DNA of 64,000 nt from Chelonoidis abingdonii (lineage: Eukaryota; Chordata; Testudines; Testudinidae), in the NCBI RefSeq assembly GCF_003597395.2, contig NC_133771.1:138886950-138950949 (forward strand). The letters run 5' to 3'. Positions 34,691 through 45,240 of the stretch are shown here, piece after piece; within the stretch, counting starts at the first letter, position 1, and each line of letters begins with the position of its first letter. Position numbers and translations under genes: made by a program. Below the pieces are notes generated by a model. That model worked only from the letters and a program-made list of their open reading frames with translations. It was not told the DNA's origin and searched no databases.

Positions 34691-36781
34691 GTACTTGGCT
34701 TCTTCTTCATTCTCTCCCTGAAGCTCGCTACAGTCCAGGTTTCATCATTGTCTTGTGTAGTCCCATTTCAAATTTAGCTCTGAATTAATTATCTTCCAGC
34801 ATCAAAAAATGTTCCATTCCAAGCTTCTCCTTGTTTCCCAGGCTGACACCAGTGCATAAATCAGATTTAATAAATGATGTAGAGAAACACAAAAATAGCA
34901 AGGGCTTTTAATGATCATTTGGGGGGATGGAGGATCCCATGGGGGAGAAGGAATAGCATCTGAGGCCATTTTACTTCGTACCATGAGTTTTAGGTCCTGT
35001 TTAGTCTCATGGATTTCTGGTTAAAGGACAGAGGAAGCAGGCATAGATGTCCCATCCTACTGCTGCCCCTCTTGTCCATAACCCCCCACACAGACTTGCA
35101 GCCAAATGAACTTTCATGTCTTGGTAAATCAGTATGAATAGGTCAGCAAGGCGAATCAAGTTTTTCCCCACAACCTTCCACTGGACGTTTATTGTGAGAA
35201 AAGTCCTAGCATAACGTATCTGCCAGAAAAGCAGCCCTTCTGTCTTCCAGGGTTCTGCTCAGCAGTTTATGGAAAGGCAAAGTAAATCTTATTTTATGGT
35301 CACTATGAAACATGATAGATAGATAAATAAGCTAAACTGTGGAACTGTGAAGATTAGATGGGCAAATAAGTCTGCTTATAGTGCATTCACGCCCATGGAG
35401 CATGCAGAGGATAAAGCGAGATGTGATCTATCCATACTTCCATCCAGAATAGCTATTAATGGAATAGACAGTTCAAAGAAGAGTTGCATTTGAAAAATGG
35501 GCAGGACAAAAATAACCTGAGGAGATAAAAGATGCATTTACTTCTCCTTAAAGGGCTGACAGCATTCACTTTTTTAATCTTTCATGAATGAATTATGCAT
35601 GTTTTTATGCCTGCCTTATGCATTAGACCTTACTGCACATGACCTTAGAGGGCTTGTTTTTTCTGTAATAGCCTAAAGGGAATGCTGTAGGCCATCACAT
35701 ATCCCTTGTCGGTACTGTAATTAAGGACATCCTGATTGCTGAAAAAAGAATGTAAGGCAGCTAATAATATTATAACTTTGGCAATGGAGTACTAATTTTG
35801 AACCATATATTTTAAATAATGATATGAAAACCCATCTTTTTAAAGACATAGATAAGTTTTTTAATGATAAACATTCAGGGTAACATTGGATTAGTGGAAT
35901 TCAATGAGTTGTGGGCATGGAGCAAACTCGCTTTTCTAAAGCTGATGGACAGTTTAGTTTTGTAAGCCAATTATTTTGAATGGATTTCAATTTGGCTAAA
36001 CATCATTAAACATCACCATGGATCTTAAAAAAAACAAAAAAAAACCCCAAGGAGCACAAGAAAACACGTTTTTTTAAGACTAAAGTGAAGTACAAATGGA
36101 AAACTAGAACACTTAGAAGAAGCTTTGTCAAAATCTACTTCTCAGCACAGATTTAGGCAGGTAAGTTCTTTCTTGTAGTTCTTTGTTGTGACTTGATCAC
36201 AGTAGAAAAGTAGAGTGTTCAGATTTAGAGTATCCATATTAGAATTCTTAAAGTATCATTGAATTCCAAAGGGTTGTAAATGAGTTTGAATAACAGAAAA
36301 TCCAAACCATTATTGTCTTGTTTATAATCATCAATGTAAATTATAGTCTCAATTTTCCAACTGGTCAATAAAATCGTGGTTCTAAATTTCACATCTGTAC
36401 TTACAAATTGTGTATGCAGAGGTGTACTTATTCATATAGTTACCCATTTTGTAAGAGGAAATTAGGTATTTGCAGCTATAATTTAGGGTGACCAGTTTTT
36501 AATATTTGACCTTTCATAGGTGTGTACAAATTGGGCTCCTGTAAAATCAAAATGTATTTGAGCCACAGAAACAGCGTGTTGACAGGGGAAATGATATGGG
36601 GTATTGCAAATCTGGCAGGCTAAAAGATTAATCAGATACAGTCACTGCTTGAATTCTCTCTCTGTTAAGGTCATTTAGACATTTCTTTAAGGATCTTGAT
36701 TAGGAGAACAAATTGTGAGATTCCATAGAGCACTAACGAGATCCAGTCAATGTCCAATCAGGAAATCAACAAACATTAGTA
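34691..36781. other. No gene; a MITE end only
   Basis: tagggtgaccagtttttaata at 36484-36504 looks like one end of the MITE at 805-924. Otherwise AT-rich unassigned sequence, including a mixed A tract near 36030. Confidence 0.45.
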
Positions 36782-36969
36782 CACCTCTACCTCAGTATAA
36801 CGCTGTCCTTGGGAGCTAAAAAATCTTACCGCGTTATAGGTGAAACCATGTTATATTGAACTTGCTTTGATCCACCGGAGTGGGCAGCCCCCTCTCCCCG
36901 GAGCACTGCTTTACTGCGTTATATCCAAATTCGTGTTATATTGGGTGGCATTATATCGTGGTAGCAGTG
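36782..36969. mobile_element. Pogo/Tigger-like MITE (188 bp)
   Basis: Left end CACCTCTACCTCAGTATAACG; right end gcattatatcgtggtagcagtg is its diverged inverse. TA flanks both sides (36780-36781 and 36970-36971). The internal cgttatag / cgttatat blocks are typical of this kind of element. No transposase. Confidence 0.75.
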
Positions 36970-36971
36970 TA

Positions 36972-38467
36972 TCTGAAATTATAATGGAATTCAGGGAGAA
37001 TTCCATATGTGCATATGGATAATAAAGCTCCCTCTTGCAGCACATGGCTACTTTGTGTTATTAGCAACAAAAAAGTAATAATTCCACAGATATATTTTTG
37101 TACTTTTCTGTCAAAATGTAGTAAAGTGGGATGATGAGAGCTACATTTAGTCTTATAAGATCCTTGTTGGTCACCATATCTAATAGAACAAACCCTGGGC
37201 ATCATGGGCAGGAAACAAAGATCACAACTGCAGGGTCAACACAATGCAGCCAAATGACCTGGAATAATGGAGGATGTGGTTGTAGCATTAATATTTTGTA
37301 TGACATTGATTTAGCAGTAAGCCTCAGCATTTTCTCTGTGTGGATATGGTCAGGCTCCAGTTAGGTTAAATGAGATGATAGGTAATGTTTTCCAGGTGAA
37401 ACATTTCTCCTTCTGGTGGCTTCAGGACTTTCATTCATTAAAGGGCACGTCTCTGCCTAATCTGGATTGGTCTCTTCTAAAAGGTGATACACATTTCTCT
37501 GGTTGGGGGATGGGAATGGTTCTGCTCAAAGTAAGGTGTCTACGTAAGCATGAAAGAGCGAAGAAGTAAAAGGAGCTATCTCTTAGCCTTCCAGGCTTTG
37601 ATCCTCAAAGCTGTCTAGAGGCTTATCTCCCATTGATTTCAATAGGAGCGAGGTGCCTAAGTACCTTTGAGGATAGTGAGCCCCAGTGAATTCTGTTAGG
37701 CAAGCTAGTTTTCTCTCCAGGCTATCCACCACAGCCAACTATTCAGCTGATAAATCACATCTGATGTCTCAGTTTTGTCCAGCAGACCATTGTGATGCTT
37801 TATTTAAGACTATAAAATGTTTAAACCTTAAGACTCTGTGAGGGTAACCCTTTCCTACACATCTCTCTTTATATTTTTCCAAAGGCCAAAGCTGTCTTAC
37901 ATTGTGATATAATGATGGTAAGCACAGAACAAATCCCTCCCTGAGTACCATTTTCTTGATGACTTGTTAGTTCCTATCAGCTCTGTTCAGTATAAAGTTG
38001 TTGTCTTATAGGAAACCTTTCCCAGCATGCTTTTCTGGAGCTGGCCCTTTAAATTTGGCAGTGGCTGGCAGCTCCAGTTATCTTGCAACTGGCTGCAGCA
38101 GCATTTCTGTCTCTTAGAGTAAGTATTCCTGAATTTTATTGTTTTTCCCTTTCTCATTTTTGAGGTGATACATGGTCTCATCCCTTTTGTGACACTTCTT
38201 ATGCAAGATTGCCCGACAGATTTTTACCAGTCAGAAGATTATCCTTCTTGGCTTCCTTATGCCATTTGCTTTCCAGTGAAGCTCAACAGCTTAGATGTCA
38301 GAAGGCCTATGACCTAAATTGAGAGATGGCCAAAGAAAGGGCAGGACACTAGGGCCATAGGAATTTGCTATTCATAGGGATTAGAATGTATATTCTTAAA
38401 ATGTATGTCACTTGAAGTGAGCCTTGTCTCATGGCAATAAGAAGTGCAGTTGTTTCTTGAGTAATTA
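36972..38467. other. No gene; one foldback repeat
   Basis: 37600-37690 is an inverted repeat (gctttgatcctcaaagctg with acctttgaggatagtgagcc, centre cccattgatttcaatagg). tttcttgagtaatta at 38453-38467 is the left duplication of the next element. Confidence 0.5.
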
Positions 38468-38556
38468 CAGGTTTCAGAGTAGCAGCCGTGTTAGTCTGTA
38501 TCCACAAAAAGAACAGGAGTACTTGTGGCACCTTAGAGACTAACAAATTTATTTGA

Positions 38557-38596
38557 GCATAAGCTTTCGTGGGCTACAGCCCACTTCTTCAGATGC
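38557..38596 (-). ncRNA. Hammerhead-like motif, left arm of the foldback copy
   Basis: Minus strand: CTGAAGA (fits CTGANGA), perfect 6-bp stem gtgggc/gcccac with loop TGTA, GAAA, mini-hairpin gcttatgc, then TC. This is the best-preserved stem II in the window. Confidence 0.4.
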
Positions 38597-38938
38597 ATAG
38601 AATCAAACGTATAAAGAGAGATATATACCTACAGAACATGAAAAGGTGGAAGTAGCCATATCAACTCTAAGAGGCTAATTAATTAAGATGAGCTATTATC
38701 AGCAGGAGAAAAAAAATTGTAGTGATAATCAAGATGGCCCATTTCAGACAGTTGACAAGAGGTGTGAGGATACTTAACTTGGGGAACTAGATTCAATCTG
38801 TGTAACGAAAGTTTTTCTTCTCCTGCTGATAATAGTTCATCTTAATTAATTAGCCTCTTAGAGTTGCTATGGCTACTTCCACCTTTTCATGTTCTGTAAC
38901 ATGAATATATATATCTCCTTACTATATGTTCCATTCTA

Positions 38939-38981
38939 TGCATCTGAAAAAGTGGGCTGTAGCCCACGAAAGCTTATGCTC
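38939..38981 (+). ncRNA. Hammerhead-like motif, right arm of the foldback copy
   Basis: Plus strand: CTGAAAA, in which the invariant G of CTGANGA is lost, then stem gtgggc/gcccac, GAAA, gcttatgc. It is predicted inactive because of the core change. Confidence 0.35.
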
Positions 38982-39043
38982 AAATAAATGTGTTAGTCTC
39001 TAAGGTGCCACAAGTACTCCTGTTCTTTTTTCTTGAATAATTA

Positions 39044-40149
39044 GTTATCTGAACGAGGGTGAAGGGAAGTTTCTTTTGAACAAATCTATGAAGCTGCTGT
39101 ATGATTCTCTGCCACACTTTTGTTATACAAGATGTTGAACACAGTAAACACATATTCCTCTGCAGGTGCAGTTTGCTGCAGAACTGTTGTAGCCTGTATT
39201 CTTGAGGAGTCCTATCACTGTATGACGTAGAAGAAACCTACTCAGAACCCATCTAGTTAGAGAATGATTTTTCCTTTTGGAGAATAAATAACTTTTCTTA
39301 CCTGTGAATAGTATTTCACTGGTGGACGTGTTCAGTTTCTAAGTACTCACCTTATCTTTTTTCTGATTGGATTAAAATTTTCTACTAAAGCCTATGCTAA
39401 TCAGAGTGAGTTTTGTTCCATTATCAGTTACATTAGTAGGTTCACTTTTTATTTGCTATGCTACTTCTGACATCTTTCTAGTGAGGAGAATCTCTGCTAA
39501 TCATTTTTAATTTGCACCTTTTTGATAAAAGTTGTTCCCTTTAAGCTTGAGGGAGTCTTGATTATTCTGTATCCAATTTCCAGTCAGGTGTCTCACTTGG
39601 CATCTTGTAATGTCTTCTCATAAATAATGTCATTCATGCTAGGAAAACTAATTGGAGCCTCAAGACAATTTATATCAGTGCTCAAAAATTCTACTGTTCC
39701 GGTTAACCAATTGTGTCTGTACAAATAGCTGAAAGCAAAACCATAGCTAGAGACTGACCTTGTCAAGCAGAGAAATAATATTTGCAGGTAAGAAATAAAC
39801 TATGGCTTTCAAAAAATCAAACTCCAAAACCCAGCATCACCAGCTGAGTAGACTAAATGCCTTTAAAAAAACAAAAACTTTAATAAGGCTGAGACTTTTC
39901 ATCAGGTACACACACAGATCATTACATTGGTGGTGTTAACTCCTGAATTTGTTATAAAGGTCTGATAGAGGGTTTGGAGACCTGGCCATAATTCATATTT
40001 TCAGCAAAGGAAAAAAATTGCTTGAAGAGGAAACTTAAAACCTCTCTTTATTAGCCAAGGGCCTGGATACAATGGATTCTGAGAGACACAAGAATCTGTA
40101 GAATGTTATCTCTGAGCTGAGTTGTTTAAATGTTCTTTTTAATCAGATT
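39044..40149. other. No gene or recognised repeat
   Basis: AT-rich unassigned sequence. Confidence 0.5.
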
Positions 40150-40475
40150 ACAATTTGGTTGATGATGATAATAATGCTGATGTAATATACTTAGACTTTC
40201 TGTAAGGCATTTGGCTTTGTATTGCATGGCATTTTAATTAAAAAACTAGAACAACAGAAAATTAATCACACATTACATGGATTTAAAAAACTAGTGGGCA
40301 AGTCTCAAAATATAATTGTAAACAGGGAATCATTAAGTGGGTGTGTTTCTAATGAGGTCCCACGGAGATCAGTTCTTGGTCCTACGCTAACATTTTTATT
40401 AGTGACCTAGGACAAAACCTTAAATCAGTGCTGAAACTTTGCAGATGACCCAAAGATTGGGAGATGATAAATAAT
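40150..40475 (+). mobile_element. CR1-type LINE reverse-transcriptase fragment
   Basis: The plus strand shows a LDF*KAFG-like start near 40190. A 62-codon open stretch (40222-40410) follows, with HGILIKKLEQQK and VNRESLSGCVSNEVPRRSVL, corresponding to the 'VxSGVPQGSVLGPxLF' motif of CR1 reverse transcriptase. A frame change then gives NFADDPKIG at about 40437-40463, the FADD catalytic motif with both aspartates. A MITE-like sequence begins at about 40480 and ends the homology. Frameshifts make it non-functional. Confidence 0.8.
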
Positions 40476-40479
40476 GAGG

Positions 40480-40635
40480 AGGAGAGGGCTTCTCCTGTCG
40501 GGGAGGAGCAGTACCTATGCCGAGGGGAAAGGCTCTTCCATCGGCATAGGTAGTGTCTTCACTGAGCGCTACAGCAATGTAGCTGCACCAGTACAGCTGC
40601 ACCTCTGTATCACTGTAAGTGTAGACAAGCCCTTA
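40480..40635. mobile_element. MITE ending in 'gtgtagacaagccct'
   Basis: The right end taagtgtagacaagccctt is the usual inverse of an 'agggcttgtctacactt' end. cctatgccgaggggaaagg and ccatcggcataggtagtg form an internal inverted pair. gtcggggaggagcagtacc resembles 209-229 and 53430-53446, linking it to the 52.1 kb family. The left end is not preserved. Confidence 0.5.
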
Positions 40636-41421
40636 GAGATTGCAGTGTATTCCAAAGCCTATTCTTGTTGGAAACTGGAGATAACATCTTAGAGTTCTGA
40701 GCAGATGGGGAGGTGCCTAAAACCCAGATCAATGGGAATTAGGCATCTGAATCCCTTTGTGGATCCGGGCCTTGTGCCCAGCCCCTTTCCTCTGCATTTC
40801 ACTTCTGGCTAGCTTAAGAACTTCCCTGCTCATCTTGCTGGCTTCTGGGAATCCATTCCTTTAACACCTAATTCTCCCCATACAATGCATTGGCAGCCTG
40901 GGGCCTAACTCAGGGCTGACCCTTGCAATGCCTAAATCCTCTTTGTAAATCTAGCCTCTAGGTGTTTTTGAAAATTGCACTAGGTACTTCTCTGTATGTT
41001 TAGGTGCCTAAATACCTGTACAAATTATTAGGCACCTAAACACCTTTAAAACTTTGGCCCTTAGACTGTAGTTTAAACTCTCTGAAATCAGTACTAGTCA
41101 GCAAGTTCTTTGTCACTCTCTCTAGGGTATAACTTACAATTGTACATTATAATTAGTTAATTAGCCTTTATAATTAGTATATTAGTCAAACGTGCATTGA
41201 AGGAGCTCAATCACAGAGTTTAATGAACTGTTCCTAAGGTTCTTAACAAATGGAACGTGAAGTACTAAGAAACTAAAGATAAGGTTTTTCTTAGTGTACC
41301 TTTCTCTGTCCTTAACAATGTATGCAGTGCAGCTCCTGATATCTGATCAGCCCTTTGACTGCACAGTAAATATCAAGCTTCCCACAAGATTTTGAGAATT
41401 AGAACACTTTTTCAATATCCA
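40636..41421. other. No gene; foldback repeat blocks
   Basis: 40700-41070 contains gaggtgcctaaaacccag, aattaggcatctgaatcc, taggtgcctaaatacctg and attaggcacctaaacacc, inverted relatives of the 24.9 kb and 30.6 kb foldback family. The rest is AT-rich. Confidence 0.45.
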
Positions 41422-42267
41422 TGTATCAAGGTCTCAGTTGGTCTGCTGAGTTGCTGGTGGGGGGTGGTGGGGAGCTGCTGCTTTGCTGAAAGGCCTTGGT
41501 CACACCTCTCCATTGACGGGGAATTAGTGGAGGGAGGTGTGTCGTCACAGTTGCACGACTCAGGAGTACCGGTCAGAGTCTGTAGCATGCCCCTTAGGCC
41601 AGGGAGCACCGACAAGAGTCCTCAGCTCTTTATTGACGTTCTGCCACCCCAAGGTGGGGTGGCAGGGGTAGGGGAACACAGGGCCACTCAACTCCACCGT
41701 GTTCCAGCCCAGGGCCCTGACAGTGGCAGGAGGAAAGGGTCCCGCCACTGGGTCAGCGGGGATCCGTCCGCAACATGCTGACCAAACACTAACTCACCGC
41801 ATTGTCCAGTTCTGCCCCTGGGCTACTTCCTGCCAGATCTCTCAAGTGGGTCCCTCTGGTTCCTCCAGATCGTCGGGGTATTCAGCTGCCAGGAGCCCCA
41901 GTAGCTACAGCTCCCCCTCAGCATCGGGCTCACTCAGGCTCGGGTTGTTGCCCGGCTCCTCCAGTTCTTCGGGGTACTCTGCAGCCAGCAGTCCTGGTAG
42001 CCCAAGTTCTTCCTCTGGGTCAGGTTTCCCCTGGTCCAGGGTGTCCCCTGGTTCGGCAGCAGGGTCTACAGGGAACAGCCATCATTCTGTGTCTGTCTCC
42101 CTCTCTGGTGCTGCCCTGACTGGGCTAAAGTCTCCGCCTTTTGTACTTCCTGTTCCATCCCTTCTTTTCCAGGGGGTGGAGTAAGCTTGGCCTGGCTCCA
42201 CCCATTCAGGCTGAGAGAGTGGTTCTTTACCCTCTGGTTCGGAGGGAGGCCACCCCGGCTCCCTACA
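41422..42267 (-). mobile_element. LTR (about 846 bp) in minus orientation
   Basis: On the minus strand it starts TGTAGGGAGCCGGGG and ends CCTTGATACA, giving TG...CA termini. In that orientation a TATA-like agtacaaaaggcgg lies about 130 bases in, and an aataaa (reading gtcaataaagag) lies around 41632. This order of promoter then polyadenylation signal is the one expected for an LTR. The flanks atcca / atcac are similar but not a clean duplication. Open frames on the plus strand (129 and 161 codons, Ser/Pro/Gly-rich) are antisense composition artefacts. No viral genes adjoin it. Confidence 0.65.
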
Positions 42268-42280
42268 ATCACTATGCAAC

Positions 42281-43315
42281 CAGGGTGGATTGATTTGAAT
42301 CAAAATTATTTAAATCACCAATTTTAATGATGACATATCAGAAGGCAGGAATTCTTTATTTAAATAATTGATTTTAATCTTCTATTTGCATTTTTACTTT
42401 TTTGGTATTTTCCTAAAGAAAAGTTGATTCTTGGTTGGTATTGATTTGCAACAAAATATTGCTTTTATGGTACATGTAATGCATTTTGCTAAACAGGAGT
42501 ATACGCTCATCTATATAAGTTTATGTATGTAATTATATGGTTTTACATTTATTCAGATTCTTAATTTTTTATGTTACAAATGGTGAATGATGCGTTTCCT
42601 ATTTACTAGATTATTAATTTTTTCCTTGTAATTTGTGTCGACCTCTATTTGGGTGGAAATAGGAATTCAACTAAATATGCACAAAAACAGCATTTTAAAT
42701 TTTTGTTAGTTAAATAAAACTACCTTTAATGTGTGAAAAAGTAAGTTTATCAAAACATATTTCTCATTTAAAACCAACTGAATTATTAGACAAGGGAAAT
42801 AGTGAATTGAAGTGAGTTTCTGGTCACCATGTCTGGCAAGATTTTAGAATGAGTAGATCTCATCTTCTCACCCTCTATTCATGGATTCAAAGACAAAAAT
42901 AAGCTTCCTTGGTTTTGCAGTTCCCAGTCCATTTCTCAACTTTGAATTAAGCAGTCATTGAACTGACATCATTTAATAAACTGAAATGAAGAAAATATTT
43001 CTTCTGCACCTGCAGAAGAGAGTACTGCTATCAAAAGCTGGTTTAACACTTCAACAGACTCTGGTTCCAGATGCTTAGCCAGTGATTTCTACCAGTTCAG
43101 TGATCTGACTTTCTTTAAAACTTCAGCCGCAAACATATACTGCATAATATTATTTATTAATTATTTTAATATGTCATAGTAAGTTTAGGCCTTAAGATAG
43201 GTTGTCATAACCTAGATTTTAATTTTAAATGGGTTAATTTTTAAAAGAAAAAATGTATTTAATTTAAATTTTTAAATTCTGATGTTTTTATTTTAATTGT
43301 TTTTTATCCACCTTC
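42281..43315 (-). mobile_element. hAT transposon relic (1035 bp) with 8-bp target-site duplication
   Basis: The flanks are tatgcaac (42273-42280) and tatgtaac (43316-43323). It starts CAGGGTGGATTGATTTGAATC and ends ttttatccaccttc, the same termini as 13428-14558. The interior is colinear with that element, including ggtgaatgatgcg, ctggtcaccatgtc and cacctgcagaagag. It retains only the transposase C-terminus at 42868-43115. Confidence 0.85.
42868..43115 (-). pseudogene. hAT transposase C-terminal remnant, second copy
   Basis: The minus strand reads EEIFSSFQFI at about 43000, and after a break SKLRNGLGTAKPRKLIF with a stop at 42868-42870. These are the two C-terminal hAT motifs in order. Stops and a frameshift separate them. 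Compared with 14118-14386, the breaks fall at different places, so the two relics decayed independently. Confidence 0.75.
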
Positions 43316-43639
43316 TATGTAACTAACACCTTCTCAGTTGGTAAACTGTACCTGTATTTGTAGGAGTGAACAGGGTTCACAAGATAGATCCCCTGCAATG
43401 AAAGAAAAGGAAGACAGCATAGGTGTGTATGAATGAAGGAGAATGTGAGACATGCTTGCCATGTGGAAGGCTTGTCAAGAATTGTCTGTGCTTTGTACAA
43501 CACAGGTGCTCTCGTACTTTAACATGGTGTGGTCTATGCAGAGGGATTCTCACTGGCCATCTCCCATCTGTTTGTAATTGCACAACATCCTTGTGTTAAC
43601 TAGAGCAAGCTCCTGGATGGAAAAATAAAATATGTCTGT

Positions 43640-43751
43640 TACACTGTCCTGAGTGGCTCATGATCCAGAGTGCTAACCTCAGGGCAGACTGTCAAAAAGC
43701 AGGGCAGACACCCCAAACTGGTGATATGTTCTATAACTAGACTGCACCAAC
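43640..43751 (+). mobile_element. Left part of the old LTR-like repeat, copy 2
   Basis: It matches 7470-7565 (agtgctaacctcagggcagactgt against ggtgccaacttcaaggcaggctgt). It is interrupted at 43752 by a hAT MITE and resumes at 44010. gcaccaac at 43744-43751 is the MITE target duplication. Confidence 0.55.
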
Positions 43752-44009
43752 CAGGGGCGGCTCTAGCTTTTTTGCTGCCCCAAGCACAGCAGTCAGGCTG
43801 CCTTCGGTGGCATGCCTGCGGGAGGTCCCCAGTCCCGCGGATTCAGAGGCATGCCTGCAGGAGGTCCACCAATCCCATGGCTTCGGCGTACCCAAATTGC
43901 CACCAAATCCGCGGGACCGGCAGACCTCCCGCAGGCATGCTGCCAAAGGCAGCCTGACTGCCGCCCTCACAGCTCACACCAGGAGCGCTGGTACCTGGAG
44001 CCACCACTG
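43752..44009. mobile_element. hAT-type MITE (258 bp) with perfect 8-bp target-site duplication
   Basis: CAGGGGCGGCTCTAG on the left and the inverse of ctggagccaccactg on the right. The flanks are gcaccaac at 43744-43751 and gcaccaac at 44010-44017, identical. The interior repeats catgcctgc(a/g)ggaggtc modules in direct and inverted orientation. Frames on both strands (67-106 codons) are readings of those modules. Confidence 0.9.
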
Positions 44010-45240
44010 GCACCAACCCAGTAACAAATGTGAACTCCTGGAGCACTGTAACAGTCTTACCAGGGAGTCACAGACAGTCCCCTGGGGCACTCCAGTCTAT
44101 CTTGCCACGCAGGCAAGCTGGATTTAATGATAAGTGGTCACTTATACAAAAATCACAAAATATTCAGGTTGCTCCCCATCCCAAGAGACCAGTCACTTAC
44201 CCCAGATCAATTTGTGCCTTAGATCTCACACCAAAGACAATGCTGGTAGCCATTGCTATAGAAAATGAATTCAGGATTTATTAACTAGGAAAAAAAAATG
44301 AGAATTATTTATAGGTTAAAGCAGGCAAGATATATGCACAAATGAGTTCAGTCTATGGTTCCAAAAGGTGACAAAGATGTAGTAATCTGCCAACACTGAA
44401 TGCCTTTTTAGGGCTAACCCAGGTTGACCCTGGGGATCTCTGCTTTTTCTTTCTTAGCTCCAGCCCTTGTCCAAACAGCAAAGAGATGCAAAGTGTTCAT
44501 GTCAGCGATTTTTATTTCCCTCTTCCAGAACTCAAGCTGATGGGATGTGCTTTCTCAAAAGCACCTTTATGGGTGTAAGAGGGCCATTAAACAGGCCTTT
44601 GGGTTGTGATGTTTCACAGTGGCCCATTTAGTCTTGATAGTTCTTCTGTATTGGTGAGAGCAGCACTTTTCTTGCCTAAATTCGCAAGTGCAGAGCAGGC
44701 ATTTTTACAGTTATAAAACAAAACGTATATATTACCTTATAGCGTGGGCTACAGGCATTACAGGTAAGATTAATGCATGCAGCAACTTACAAGCATTTTA
44801 TAGAGTCTAAACACATTCTGACAAGCTCAGCAACTATCTTGAATAATATTAACATGCAAGTGAGCTGGTCTTGTTTCCAGCTATAATTTTCTCAGTGATC
44901 ATCTGATGCCTACAACTCTGGCAAGGGCTGGCACCTGGTTTTCCAGCGTCGCAATGTCTGTACTCTCCAAATATAAAATTAACTTGAATGCAATACTCCC
45001 TTGTGTTGGATTACCCCCAAAAGCAAATTCCCTGGATCAGGGATGTGAAATCCAAATCTGTCGTGAAGACATTTGTTGCCTTACACGCTGTGATGATTTA
45101 TACCCCTTATCTTCAGGACTTTTGGCCCAGTTCAGTTTCATGCATCTCTCTTTGTGCGTTTCATTATTCACCTAAGAGCACAGGCTTCCCTTTAGCTTAG
45201 TAGAGCTGTAGCCCACTTAATAATTGATATTTCCCACACA
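44010..45240 (+). mobile_element. Right part of the old LTR-like repeat, copy 2
   Basis: It is colinear with 7590-7699 plus 9144-9715 and extends further right (to about 45240), so it shows the repeat without the solo LTR. Non-coding. The end at about 45240 is approximate. Confidence 0.55.

Larger units (their letters stand above)
38468..39028. mobile_element. Foldback Penelope-like copy (561 bp) with 15-bp target-site duplication
   Basis: The flanks are tttcttgagtaatta (38453-38467) and tttcttgaataatta (39029-39043), 14 of 15 identical. The element is almost entirely an inverted repeat. ccttagagactaacaaattt, gctttcgtgggctacagccc, gaaaaggtggaagtagccat and ctaattaattaagatgagct on the left all recur inverted on the right. 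The 15 kb copy has the same terminal arms but keeps a coding interior. Here only the arms and a short unpaired centre (about 38715-38810) remain. Confidence 0.85.

Noticed and set aside
41699..42184. 161-codon Ser/Gly/Pro-rich frame (and an overlapping 105-codon frame)
   Set aside because: It is antisense to an LTR with its own signals. The Ser-Ser-Gly runs reflect repeated ctccagttctt-type modules, and no domain is visible.
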